Shown in pieces: positions 1 to 5,623 of a DNA stretch of 10,256 nt. The stretch is from positions 1-10,256 of the forward strand of contig CAKOOW010000042.1 in assembly GCA_934098445.1 (NCBI GenBank), written 5' to 3'. A program made the translations under genes and the position numbers. The DNA is from an uncultured Bacilli bacterium. Its GTDB lineage: Bacteria > Bacillota_I > Bacilli_A > RF39 > UBA660. The notes below the pieces were generated by a model. The model made no database searches. It was not told the origin of the DNA and was given only the letters and a program-made list of their open reading frames with translations. Numbering within the stretch: position 1 is the first letter of the stretch; every line of letters starts with the position of its first letter.

Positions 1-16
1 GAATAAAAAGGGGTTG

Positions 17-90
17 ACTAGTGTGATACTAGCACCAATTCGCCTTCTTTAAGTGAATTGGTGATTACTATCTTAATGGTTTTTGCTAGT
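17..90. repeat. Nested inverted repeats upstream of recG
   Basis: A perfect 9-bp inverted repeat, CACCAATTC (33-41) and GAATTGGTG (55-63), forms a hairpin with a 13-nt loop. It lies inside a second pairing, ACTAGC (28-33) with GCTAGT (85-90), and beside a small repeat, CTAGT (18-22) with ACTAG (28-32). No T-run directly follows the 9-bp stem, so it is a poor intrinsic terminator. It could end an upstream gene outside the window or be a protein-binding or leader structure. I see no T-box or known riboswitch motif and no coding frame in 1-141. Confidence 0.5.
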
Positions 91-116
91 TTTGTCAAGC
101 ACTTTTAAGCGATTTT

Positions 117-125
117 TGTTATAAT
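117..125 (+). promoter_or_regulatory. Extended -10 promoter of recG
   Basis: TGTTATAAT (117-125) is a perfect extended -10 (TGn plus TATAAT). The nearest -35-like hexamer, TTGTCA at 92-97, is 22 bp away and so probably not used conventionally. Transcription would start near 132, only about 10 nt before the recG ATG, which implies a leaderless or nearly leaderless mRNA. The same TGTTATAAT string precedes the tRNA gene at 7232-7240. Confidence 0.65.
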
Positions 126-141
126 ATTTTTGTGATGTATT

Positions 142-2124
142 ATGAATTTAGATTTACTACCCAAAGTTGGTATCAAAGTCGAAAAATTATTAAATAAATT
201 AAATATTTATACCATCGAAGATTTACTTCAATGGTATCCATATAAGTATGATATTATCAAGTTTGTTGATATAAAGGATGCTATAGATAACTCAGTAATA
301 TACATTAGGGGAAAAGTTATCACAATGCCAAAGATAACCTTTATCAAGAAAAACTTAAACAAAATGGATTTTTTTGTTGATAGTAATGGCACTACTATAA
401 AAGTAACTATCTTTAATCGAGCATTTTATAAAAGGTTACTCTATCAAGAAAGAGAAATCATTGTAACAGGAAAATATAATAAACTTCGCAGCAGTATCAC
501 GGCAAGCAATATAAAGTTTCAAGATTTAGAAGAAAAAATAGAAAGCATTTATCATCTAACTGAAGGGATAAAGCAAAATACAATTCAAACGTTAATTACA
601 GAAAGTTTAAAAGCAAACGTTACTATAGATGATTATATACCAAAATATTACATAGATAAATATAAGTTCATTTCTAAAGAAAAGGCTATTCAGCTCATTC
701 ATAAACCCCAAAATATTGAAAATATCAAACAAAGTCGTCTTCGTCTTATCTATGAAGAGCTATTTATCTATATGTTTAAAATTCACTATTTAAAAACCAA
801 AACAAATAACTTAGGTATAGCTAAAAATTATGATGAAAACTTAGTTCAAGATTTTTTATCAAGCTTAAATTTTAAGTTAACCACAGACCAAGAAAAAGTT
901 ATTAAAGAAATACTTACAGAATTAAAAACAAATAAAAAGATGAATAGATTAATTTTAGGGGATGTTGGTACAGGTAAGACTATTGTTGCTATTATCGCTA
1001 TGCTTGCAAATCATTATGCAGGATATCAATCAGCTTTTATGGCTCCAACTGAAATACTAGCAAGACAGCACTATGAAAGTTTAAAAGAATATTATAAATA
1101 TACTGATATAAATATCGCTTTAGTGGTCGGTAGTCAAAGTGCTAGAGAAAAGAATAATCTTATCAAAAGTATTAAAGAGGGAAGCATAAATGTTATCGTC
1201 GGAACTCATGCTTTGTTAAATGAAAAAATAACTTTTTCAAATTTAGGATTAGTTGTAATTGATGAGCAGCACCGCTTTGGAGTTAATCAAAGACTAGCCT
1301 TGCAAAATAAAACTTTAAATGTTGATGCTTTATACTTATCAGCAACTCCTATTCCGCGAACATATGCTTTAACAATATATGGTGATTTAGATTTATCTCA
1401 AATAAAAACCAAACCAAAAATGCGTAAAAGCGTAATTACAAAAGTGGTTCCCGAACAAGATATTAAAAAAGTATTGTTTAGTATGCTCGAAGAACTTAAA
1501 AAAGGTCATCAGATATTTGTTGTATCTCCGTTAATTGAAAAAGAGGAAGAAAATTCACTAAATAGTATAAATAAATTATATGAAAAATTAAATCTTGCCT
1601 TTAATAAGAAAGTTAAAATTGAAGTGCTTCACGGTAAACTTAAAAATAAAGAAAAAGAAAATATTATGCAAGAATTTATAACAGGAAAAACTAAAATATT
1701 GATTTCAACAACAGTCATTGAAGTAGGAATTGATGTAAGTAATGCTTCTACTATTGTAATTTTTAATGCCGAACGTTTTGGTCTTGCTACCCTTCATCAG
1801 TTGCGAGGAAGAGTAGGAAGAGGAAGTGCTCAAGGATACTGCTTTTTAGTAACAAGTGATAATGACAATCATAGACTAATGGTTATGGAGAAAAGTACAG
1901 ATGGATTTTTTATCGCTGAAGAGGACTTTAAACAAAGAGGAAGTGGGGATTTGTTTGGAATTAGACAAAGTGGAACAACCGATTATAAACTTGCAGACAT
2001 TCAAAGAGACTACAAAATACTAAAACAAGCAAGTATTGACAGTAAAGATTTTGTCGACAAAAAAGAATATTTAAAAGATGCAAAATACCTTAATTTAATA
2101 GATAACATCGGCTCTTTAGACTGA
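142..2124 (+). CDS. recG: ATP-dependent DNA helicase RecG
   Basis: RecG is a double-stranded-DNA translocase that remodels stalled replication forks and branch-migrates Holliday junctions. The 660-residue product has the full family layout: an N-terminal wedge/OB-fold region (roughly residues 50-130), a Walker A motif GDVGTGKT at about 273-280, a DEQH box at 374-377, the SATPIPRT motif near 400, and QLRGRVGRG (motif VI) near 553, followed by the RecG C-terminal region with GDLFGIRQSG. The length is close to normal (about 680). ATG 142 is chosen because an in-frame TGA lies nine bases upstream. No Shine-Dalgarno is visible and the predicted transcript starts about 10 nt upstream, so initiation is probably leaderless-like. 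The stop is TGA. No terminator directly follows; the next promoter starts 48 bp downstream. Confidence 0.97.
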   Translation: MNLDLLPKVGIKVEKLLNKLNIYTIEDLLQWYPYKYDIIKFVDIKDAIDNSVIYIRGKVITMPKITFIKKNLNKMDFFVDSNGTTIKVTIFNRAFYKRLLYQEREIIVTGKYNKLRSSITASNIKFQDLEEKIESIYHLTEGIKQNTIQTLITESLKANVTIDDYIPKYYIDKYKFISKEKAIQLIHKPQNIENIKQSRLRLIYEELFIYMFKIHYLKTKTNNLGIAKNYDENLVQDFLSSLNFKLTTDQEKVIKEILTELKTNKKMNRLILGDVGTGKTIVAIIAMLANHYAGYQSAFMAPTEILARQHYESLKEYYKYTDINIALVVGSQSAREKNNLIKSIKEGSINVIVGTHALLNEKITFSNLGLVVIDEQHRFGVNQRLALQNKTLNVDALYLSATPIPRTYALTIYGDLDLSQIKTKPKMRKSVITKVVPEQDIKKVLFSMLEELKKGHQIFVVSPLIEKEEENSLNSINKLYEKLNLAFNKKVKIEVLHGKLKNKEKENIMQEFITGKTKILISTTVIEVGIDVSNASTIVIFNAERFGLATLHQLRGRVGRGSAQGYCFLVTSDNDNHRLMVMEKSTDGFFIAEEDFKQRGSGDLFGIRQSGTTDYKLADIQRDYKILKQASIDSKDFVDKKEYLKDAKYLNLIDNIGSLD

Positions 2125-2172
2125 TTTGTAATTTCCTTTAAAAAAATATTTAAGAAAAATTTGGAAAAATAA

Positions 2173-2201
2173 TTGACAAACTTTAAAAAAAATATTATGC
2201 T
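2173..2201 (+). promoter_or_regulatory. Sigma-A promoter of the candidate small RNA
   Basis: TTGACA (2173-2178) is a perfect -35. At the ideal 17-bp spacing lies TATGCT (2196-2201), a moderate -10. TATACT at 2202-2207 is an alternative but is spaced 23 bp. The predicted start is near 2208, exactly at the foot of the first hairpin of the RNA unit downstream. Confidence 0.6.
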
Positions 2202-2210
2202 TATACTAGC

Positions 2211-2285
2211 ATGATAGAAGTCATGCTAAATAACCTGATCTCTCTTACGAATCTCAATGTGAAGAGATCAACCAAAACCCCCTGA
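2211..2285 (+). CDS. Possible 24-codon small ORF inside the candidate RNA
   Basis: ATG 2211 opens a frame of 24 codons (MIEVMLNNLISL..., ending KTP) that stops at TGA 2283-2285, just before the terminator stem at 2287. The predicted transcription start is about 3 nt upstream, so translation would be leaderless, as may also be true of recG. The peptide has no clear membrane helix and no family I know. The ATG lies inside a strong hairpin. Chance is a serious explanation, and I favour the RNA interpretation. Confidence 0.2.
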   Translation: MIEVMLNNLISLTNLNVKRSTKTP

Positions 2286-2286
2286 A

Positions 2287-2315
2287 GAGAGCATTTAACC
2301 GTGCTCTCATTTTTT
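2287..2315 (+). terminator. Intrinsic terminator of the candidate small RNA
   Basis: GAGAGCA (2287-2293) pairs perfectly with TGCTCTC (2302-2308) across an 8-nt loop, and a six-T run follows at 2310-2315. This is the most GC-rich stem in a very AT-rich intergenic region, as expected of a rho-independent terminator. Confidence 0.85.
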
Positions 2316-2409
2316 ATGCCCATTTTCTAAGGGTTTGCGAGGCATCAGTATTGCTAAAATGATTTTAAATACAATTTAGGTACAAAAAAATTGAGTTTTA
2401 AAAAATAGT
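2316..2409. other. Intergenic stretch with no supported gene
   Basis: I find no coding frame or promoter here. ATGCC (2316-2320) and GGCAT (2341-2345) form a 5-bp inverted repeat around a GC-richer core containing GGGTTTGCGAGG, and a GGTACA string lies at 2379-2384. Such short strings occur near tyrosine-recombinase attachment sites, but no second copy is present in the window, so no call is made. Confidence 0.3.
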
Positions 2410-2410
2410 T

Positions 2411-2449
2411 CATTGAAGAAAAGTGCGAAAGTGGCAAAAATCTTCAATG
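2411..2449. repeat. Hairpin repeat copy 1 (loop with AAAGTG boxes)
   Basis: CATTGAAGA (2411-2419) and TCTTCAATG (2441-2449) form a perfect 9-bp stem around a 21-nt loop containing AAAGTGCG followed by AAAGTGGC and an A-run. A seven-T run follows at 2452-2458, so on the plus strand it could also terminate transcription. It is clearly related to the copy at 2473-2515: the loop is nearly the same while both arms change together. Confidence 0.75.
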
Positions 2450-2472
2450 GATTTTTTTATTTGTTTTAAATC

Positions 2473-2515
2473 TCATTGAGAAAAAGTGGTAAAAGTGGCA
2501 AAAAATTCTCAATGA
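2473..2515. repeat. Hairpin repeat copy 2 (loop with AAAGTG boxes)
   Basis: TCATTGAGAA (2473-2482) and TTCTCAATGA (2506-2515) form a perfect 10-bp stem around a 23-nt loop with two boxes, AAAGTGGT and AAAGTGGC, plus an A-run. Relative to copy 1 the left arm reads GAGAA instead of GAAGA and the right arm carries the matching change, so pairing is preserved. No T-run follows this copy. Confidence 0.75.
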
Positions 2516-2538
2516 AAATAATCTACTTTTTGACAATT

Positions 2539-2568
2539 AAACTGAAAATGCTTAATTTATCAGTTTTT
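2539..2568. repeat. Weak hairpin before the abiE promoter
   Basis: AAACTGA and TCAGTTT form a 7-bp AT-rich stem around a loop of about 15 nt, ending in a short T-run just upstream of the abiE promoter. It may insulate the abiE promoter from upstream transcription; at this base composition it could also be chance. Confidence 0.3.
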
Positions 2569-2570
2569 AT

Positions 2571-2611
2571 CGTATTGACAATGATACGGATAAACGGTAT
2601 AATGTCCGTAT
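2571..2611. promoter_or_regulatory. Inverted-repeat operator over the abiE promoter
   Basis: ATACGGA (2584-2590) and TCCGTAT (2605-2611) are perfect 7-bp inverted repeats on either side of the -10. A third half-site, CGTAT (2571-2575), is inverted relative to ATACG (2584-2588) and overlaps the -35. AbiEi-family antitoxins are known to bind inverted repeats in their own promoter and repress it. The placement here fits such autorepression; that AbiEi is the binder is inference. Confidence 0.7.
2575..2603 (+). promoter_or_regulatory. Consensus sigma-A promoter of the abiE locus
   Basis: TTGACA (2575-2580), a 17-bp spacer and TATAAT (2598-2603) match the sigma-A consensus in all 12 positions. 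Transcription should start near 2610. That places the ATG overlapping position 2610 at the transcript end and supports ATG 2634 as the abiEi start. Confidence 0.9.
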
Positions 2612-2633
2612 GAATGAACAAAGAGGTGAAACT

Positions 2634-3260
2634 ATGGATTTTATGACAAAAGAGGAGTTTATAAACAAAAGTAATATAGAAATCATTCAAAAACTTATGG
2701 AAAGAAATAATGGATATATCACTGCAAAAGAACTCGAAGATTTTGATATAAGCAGAAATTATCTATCTATCATGACTAAAAAGAATATGATAGAAAAAGT
2801 GGCTAAAGGAATTTATATAGATTCAGCTAAGATCGAGGATGTATATTATGTACTTAGTGTAAGTACTCCAAAAATAATTTATTCTCATATGACGGCACTT
2901 TATTTTCATAATCTTTCAATTAAAGCACCAGATAGTTCTTTTGATATAACTGTTACAAAAAAATATAATAATCCTAAGCTAAAAAAGCATAACGTTTTTT
3001 ATGTAGATGATAAGCTCTATGATATAGGTGTCACTGAAGCTAAAACACCACAGGGGAATAAAGTAAGAGCTTATGATGTGGAAAGATGTATTTGTGACAT
3101 AATTCGTTCTAAAAAAAGAATGGATATAGAGCATGTTAAATATGCAATTAAAGAATATCTTAAAAGAAAGGACAATGATCTAATAAAACTTTCAAAGTAT
3201 GCCGATATGTTTGGTATAAAAGAAGAAGTTATGGATTTTGTGAGTATGATGTATGAATAG
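2634..3260 (+). CDS. abiEi: AbiEi-family type IV antitoxin (transcriptional regulator)
   Basis: The 208-residue product matches the AbiEi antitoxin layout: an N-terminal winged helix-turn-helix (residues about 5-62, ending GIYI) and a C-terminal domain with YSHMTALYFHNLS, a segment around residues 125-150 with a DIGVTEAKTPQGNKVRAYDVER-like run, and a helical tail. In the family the N-domain binds the operon promoter and the C-domain neutralises the AbiEii nucleotidyltransferase without direct contact (type IV). The start is ATG 2634, preceded by AGAGGTG at good spacing; the ATG at 2610 lies at the transcript start and has no ribosome site. It overlaps the toxin gene by 8 bp (ATGAATAG). Because the toxin is truncated, this is now an orphan antitoxin with an intact promoter and frame. 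Abortive infection or plasmid-type stabilisation is the family role. Confidence 0.88.
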   Translation: MDFMTKEEFINKSNIEIIQKLMERNNGYITAKELEDFDISRNYLSIMTKKNMIEKVAKGIYIDSAKIEDVYYVLSVSTPKIIYSHMTALYFHNLSIKAPDSSFDITVTKKYNNPKLKKHNVFYVDDKLYDIGVTEAKTPQGNKVRAYDVERCICDIIRSKKRMDIEHVKYAIKEYLKRKDNDLIKLSKYADMFGIKEEVMDFVSMMYE

Positions 3261-3486
3261 TATGCAAGTAACAGCTAAATTAAAAAATATAGCTGTTAAA
3301 CGAAACTTGGATTTTAATACATTACTTCGTTTATATATGTATGATAGATTTATAGAAAGATTAGCAGTAAGTAAGTATTGTTATAATTTTATTTTAAACG
3401 GAGGATTCTATTTAAGTACGTTATTTGGATTAGAAAGCCGATCTACTAAAGATATAGATACTGCAATAAAAGATGCTAACTGCTAA
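3253..3486 (+). pseudogene. abiEii: Truncated AbiEii-family nucleotidyltransferase toxin
   Basis: The frame encodes 77 residues that match the N-terminus of AbiEii toxins: helices, then GGFYLSTLFGLESRSTKDID at about residues 50-69. This is nucleotidyltransferase motif I (GG, then the DxD metal-binding pair at D67/D69). Family members are about 290 residues, so roughly three quarters, including the remaining catalytic motifs, is missing. The match ends around residue 74, near base 3474, where the DNA switches to a receiver-domain fragment in another frame; the TAA at 3484-3486 is incidental. The start overlaps the abiEi stop by 8 bp, so translation was coupled. As it stands the product should be inactive as a toxin. 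It was presumably lost by deletion while the antitoxin stayed. Confidence 0.85.
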
Positions 3487-3619
3487 ATCTAGCTTAGAAG
3501 ATAAACTTGAAGGATTAGAAAATGGAGCCAATGACTGCATGACAAAACCCTTCCATATTAAGGAGCTAACCGCAAGAGTAAATATCCAGCTTAAAGTTCA
3601 AAATCCTGAATTTAAGTAA
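3473..3619 (+). pseudogene. Response-regulator receiver domain fragment
   Basis: A 48-codon frame (3473-3616, stop TAA 3617-3619) reads MLTAKSSLEDKLEGLENGAN, then DCMTKPFHIKELTAR. This is the second half of a CheY-like receiver domain: the conserved Thr of LTAK, the GLENGANDC segment (GAxDY in most members) and the invariant Lys of TKPF are all visible. The phosphoacceptor Asp half upstream and any DNA-binding domain downstream are absent. The left edge abuts the truncated abiEii near 3473-3478 in a different frame, and the right edge runs into another gene fragment. It is a deletion remnant, not a functional regulator. Confidence 0.8.
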
Positions 3620-3812
3620 AGACTCTTACTTCGAAGATGACATCAACACAGATAATACAGCTAAATCAGTTAAACTATCCTTAGATAAATCATCAAAAAT
3701 TAAACTTACTAAAGATACCTATGTAACTTCTTTAGATAATGATGACACTACTAATAGTAACATAAATTTTAATGGCTATAAGCTATATGTAAATGGTAAA
3801 GCTATAAATTAA
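3606..3812 (+). pseudogene. C-terminal fragment of a Cthe_2159-like carbohydrate-binding surface protein
   Basis: A frame without a start runs from about 3606 to TAA 3810-3812 and encodes about 68 residues. It reads KDSYFEDDIN, then a stretch ending TYVTSLDNDD, then INFNGYKLYVNGKAIN at the C-terminus. I recognise this ending as typical of the Cthe_2159-type beta-helix carbohydrate-binding domain of Firmicute secreted proteins (PF14262); this is from memory, with moderate certainty. The N-terminal bulk, signal peptide and start are missing. It overlaps the receiver fragment by a few bases in another frame, marking a second deletion joint near 3606-3620. Confidence 0.6.
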
Positions 3813-3823
3813 TATAAACATAT

Positions 3824-3866
3824 AAAAATAGAAATTAACTACTAAAATTTAATTTCTATTTTTTTT
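3824..3866. terminator. Bidirectional intrinsic terminator
   Basis: AAAAATAGAAATTAA (3824-3838) and TTAATTTCTATTTTT (3849-3863) form a perfect 15-bp stem with a 10-nt loop. T-runs are present for both directions: eight Ts at 3859-3866 on plus and five at the far arm on minus. It separates the convergent abiE remnant region and the glycosyltransferase gene, whose stop codon sits in the right arm. Confidence 0.8.
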
Positions 3867-5024
3867 ACTAGTCTCTAAACATTTGTGATATATTTTTAAG
3901 GCAGCATCTGCAAAGACTTCTTTTGAATACTTATGGGCACTATTTTTGGCATTATTAGCCATTTTTTCATATTCATCTTTATTATCTATTAAATAAAGTA
4001 TTTTTTCTTGAAATTCTTTATTACTTGTAAAAAGGTAGCCATTATAACCAGGTTCAACACTATCTATAAAACTATCATCTTTAATACATAACGTTGGAAG
4101 TCCACTTGCCAGTCCCTCAATTATGGTTAACCCTTGCGTTTCAGTTCTTGAAAAAGAAGTTAAAAAATTAAAGGTTTGATAAAACCCTGGTACCTCATCA
4201 TAAGGAACTTTCCCAGTAAAAATAACATTATCATCAATCTTTAAAGCTTTAGTTAAGTCCCGTAAATTATCAATATCCGGTCCATCTCCAACAATCATTA
4301 ATTTAATATGGTCATTATTTTCGATAAGTTCTTTTGAAGCTAAAAGCATTTCATCAAAACTTTTTTCTAATGCCACTCTACCAACAGCACCAATAATTAT
4401 ATCATCTTTCAAAATATTATATTTCTTCTTTATATCCCCAGTATCATAATCTGTTTCGAAACGACTTAAATCAATCCCAGTTGGAACAACATAAACATTC
4501 TTAGTTATATTATATTTATTAGCAAATAAATTTTTTATTTTCTCAGTAGGTACAATCACACTTTCACAAGACTTTCCACAATAATATTTTGTTAGTTTAA
4601 TAACAAGTTTTTTTGCTAAGTTATCAAAGTGTCCATGAGTAACATAGTAAACATAATCTTCATAAAGAGTATGATATGTATGCACAACTGGTTTTTTAAG
4701 CCTTTTAGCAACAATACGTGAGAAAAATCCAATTCCAAACTCTGACTGAGAGTGGATTATGTCAATATTCCAAGACTTAATAATTTTAAAAGCCTTATGG
4801 GAATAAAAACTTGTTAGCTTAGCATCATATATTCCTGTCTTAACCCCTGGTATATATATTATTTTATTATCCTCATCATAAATAAATTTATTGCTTTTTA
4901 AGTTCGCCGTTACTATATAAACTTCATGCTTCATTTTCTCAAGTGCCGTTTTCAGCATTTTTATACTTGTTACAACCCCCGAAACATAGGGCTCATATGT
5001 ATCTGTAAATATTACTACTCTCAT
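3849..5024 (-). CDS. Diacylglycerol alpha-glucosyltransferase (GT4 family)
   Basis: The 391-residue protein is a GT-B fold, GT4-family retaining glycosyltransferase. It most resembles 1,2-diacylglycerol 3-alpha-glucosyltransferase (alMGS of Acholeplasma and the pneumococcal counterpart), which moves glucose from UDP-glucose to diacylglycerol at the inner membrane face to make monoglucosyl-diacylglycerol, a bilayer-shaping lipid and a possible lipoteichoic-acid anchor. Supporting features are the N-terminal FTDTYEPYVSGVVTSI motif, HTYHTLYEDYVYYV, IVPTEKI, GDGPD, and the catalytic E-x7-E signature at E295 and E303 in SRTETQGLTIIEGLASGLP. ATG 5024 has GAGGT at good spacing. It has its own promoter and is divergent from the CinA-like gene. 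Another GT4 acceptor cannot be excluded. Confidence 0.85.
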   Translation of the reverse strand: MRVVIFTDTYEPYVSGVVTSIKMLKTALEKMKHEVYIVTANLKSNKFIYDEDNKIIYIPGVKTGIYDAKLTSFYSHKAFKIIKSWNIDIIHSQSEFGIGFFSRIVAKRLKKPVVHTYHTLYEDYVYYVTHGHFDNLAKKLVIKLTKYYCGKSCESVIVPTEKIKNLFANKYNITKNVYVVPTGIDLSRFETDYDTGDIKKKYNILKDDIIIGAVGRVALEKSFDEMLLASKELIENNDHIKLMIVGDGPDIDNLRDLTKALKIDDNVIFTGKVPYDEVPGFYQTFNFLTSFSRTETQGLTIIEGLASGLPTLCIKDDSFIDSVEPGYNGYLFTSNKEFQEKILYLIDNKDEYEKMANNAKNSAHKYSKEVFADAALKIYHKCLETSKKNRN

Positions 5025-5050
5025 TTTTTTACCTCATTCAACTACTATAC

Positions 5051-5079
5051 TTTATATCATTTTTCTTAAAATTTAGCAA
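5051..5079 (-). promoter_or_regulatory. Promoter of the glycosyltransferase gene
   Basis: On the minus strand TTGCTA (5079-5074) is followed after 17 bp by TATAAA (5056-5051), preceded by TGA, an extended -10. The predicted start is near 5044, giving a leader of about 20 nt that includes the GAGGT ribosome site. Confidence 0.65.
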
Positions 5080-5105
5080 GACATCTTTTATCGTTACTTT
5101 AAAAA

Positions 5106-5114
5106 TGATAAAAT
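5106..5114 (+). promoter_or_regulatory. Extended -10 promoter of the CinA-like gene
   Basis: TGATAAAAT (5106-5114) is an extended -10 with one mismatch to TATAAT; no good -35 is present. Transcription would start near 5121, just before the AGGTGA ribosome site at 5124-5129. It lies back to back with the glycosyltransferase promoter. Confidence 0.5.
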
Positions 5115-5134
5115 TAACATAGTAGGTGATAAAC

Positions 5135-5623
5135 GTGGAAAAAATAGTTAAAGAAATAATAGATATATTACTCGAAAATAATGAAACTATATCAAGTATG
5201 GAGTCTTGTACAGGTGGCTTACTTGCAAGTACAATCACAAATATCCCTGGCTCATCTGACGTTTTTTCTTTTGGCGCAGTTACATATGGCACAGAGTACA
5301 AAATAAAAATGGGAGTAAAAAAGAATACCATTAACAAATTTACTGTCTATAGCAAAGAGGTAGCAGAAGAGATGAGCAAAGCTATTAGCAAGTTTGCTTC
5401 TTCAACATATGGCATTGGAATAACCGGTAAACTAAATGTTGTAGCATATCCAAACAAAGAAGTTGATAACACTGTATATATAAGTATTTACGATAGTAAA
5501 GCTGATGCATTTTATACCTATAGCTTAAATGTTTATGGAGATGAAAGAAAGACAAAAAAAGAATTTGTTGTAAATAAAGTATTACAAGAAATTCTTCCAA
5601 TAATCAAGGACTTTAGAAATTAA
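5135..5623 (+). CDS. CinA C-terminal domain protein (PncC-like nicotinamide-nucleotide amidohydrolase)
   Basis: The 162-residue product is a stand-alone CinA C-terminal domain. In the family (PncC/YgaD) this enzyme deamidates nicotinamide mononucleotide to nicotinic acid mononucleotide, recycling the NMN released by NAD-dependent DNA ligase. Visible features are the signature ESCTGG (residues 23-28), GAVTYGTEYK (47-56), YSKEVAEEM (72-80) and GITGKLN (95-101). The usual GIAGP loop after ITG is replaced by KLN and a longer segment; I have the impression that some Mollicute-type homologues share this, so activity is likely but not certain. Start GTG 5135 is preferred to GTG 5126 because AGGTGA at 5124-5129 is its ribosome site. 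It converges with the DUF2628-like gene and overlaps it by 42 bp. Confidence 0.82.
   Translation: MEKIVKEIIDILLENNETISSMESCTGGLLASTITNIPGSSDVFSFGAVTYGTEYKIKMGVKKNTINKFTVYSKEVAEEMSKAISKFASSTYGIGITGKLNVVAYPNKEVDNTVYISIYDSKADAFYTYSLNVYGDERKTKKEFVVNKVLQEILPIIKDFRN

Larger units (their letters stand above)
2208..2315 (+). ncRNA. Candidate structured small RNA with intrinsic terminator
   Basis: The stretch from the predicted start to the T-run reads as a self-contained transcript of about 108 nt. Hairpin 1 pairs AGCATGA (2208-2214) with TCATGCT (2221-2227). Hairpin 2 pairs TGATCTCT (2236-2243) with AGAGATCA (2263-2270). An unpaired C-rich stretch with five Cs (2278-2282) follows, then a 7-bp GC-containing terminator stem. 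C-rich single-stranded motifs are how several Gram-positive small RNAs (for example RsaE/RoxS) pair with Shine-Dalgarno sequences; applying this here is inference. It matches no RNA family I recognise (not 6S, SRP, tmRNA, RNase P or T-box). An alternative is that the 24-codon ORF at 2211-2285 is the real product. Confidence 0.55.

Noticed and set aside
2316..2400. Possible integrase attachment site (GGGTTTGCGAGG core and GGTACA string).
   Set aside because: No duplicate core or recombinase gene in the window; the resemblance is too short to support.
2411..2515. Possible CRISPR array or type III (ToxI-like) antitoxin repeat array.
   Set aside because: There are only two hairpin units, with changed arms and no uniform spacer, no cas genes, and no ToxN-like gene; the toxin nearby is AbiEii-type.
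2610..2633. Upstream ATG of abiEi adding eight residues.
   Set aside because: It sits at the predicted transcription start and within the operator, without a ribosome site; ATG 2634 has AGAGGTG at proper spacing.
5038..5337. Minus-strand open frame opposite the CinA-like gene.
   Set aside because: No family resemblance and fully antisense to a recognised gene; the glycosyltransferase promoter also runs through it.
5385..5600. Minus-strand open frame opposite the CinA-like gene.
   Set aside because: Shadow frame, low-complexity composition, no ribosome site.
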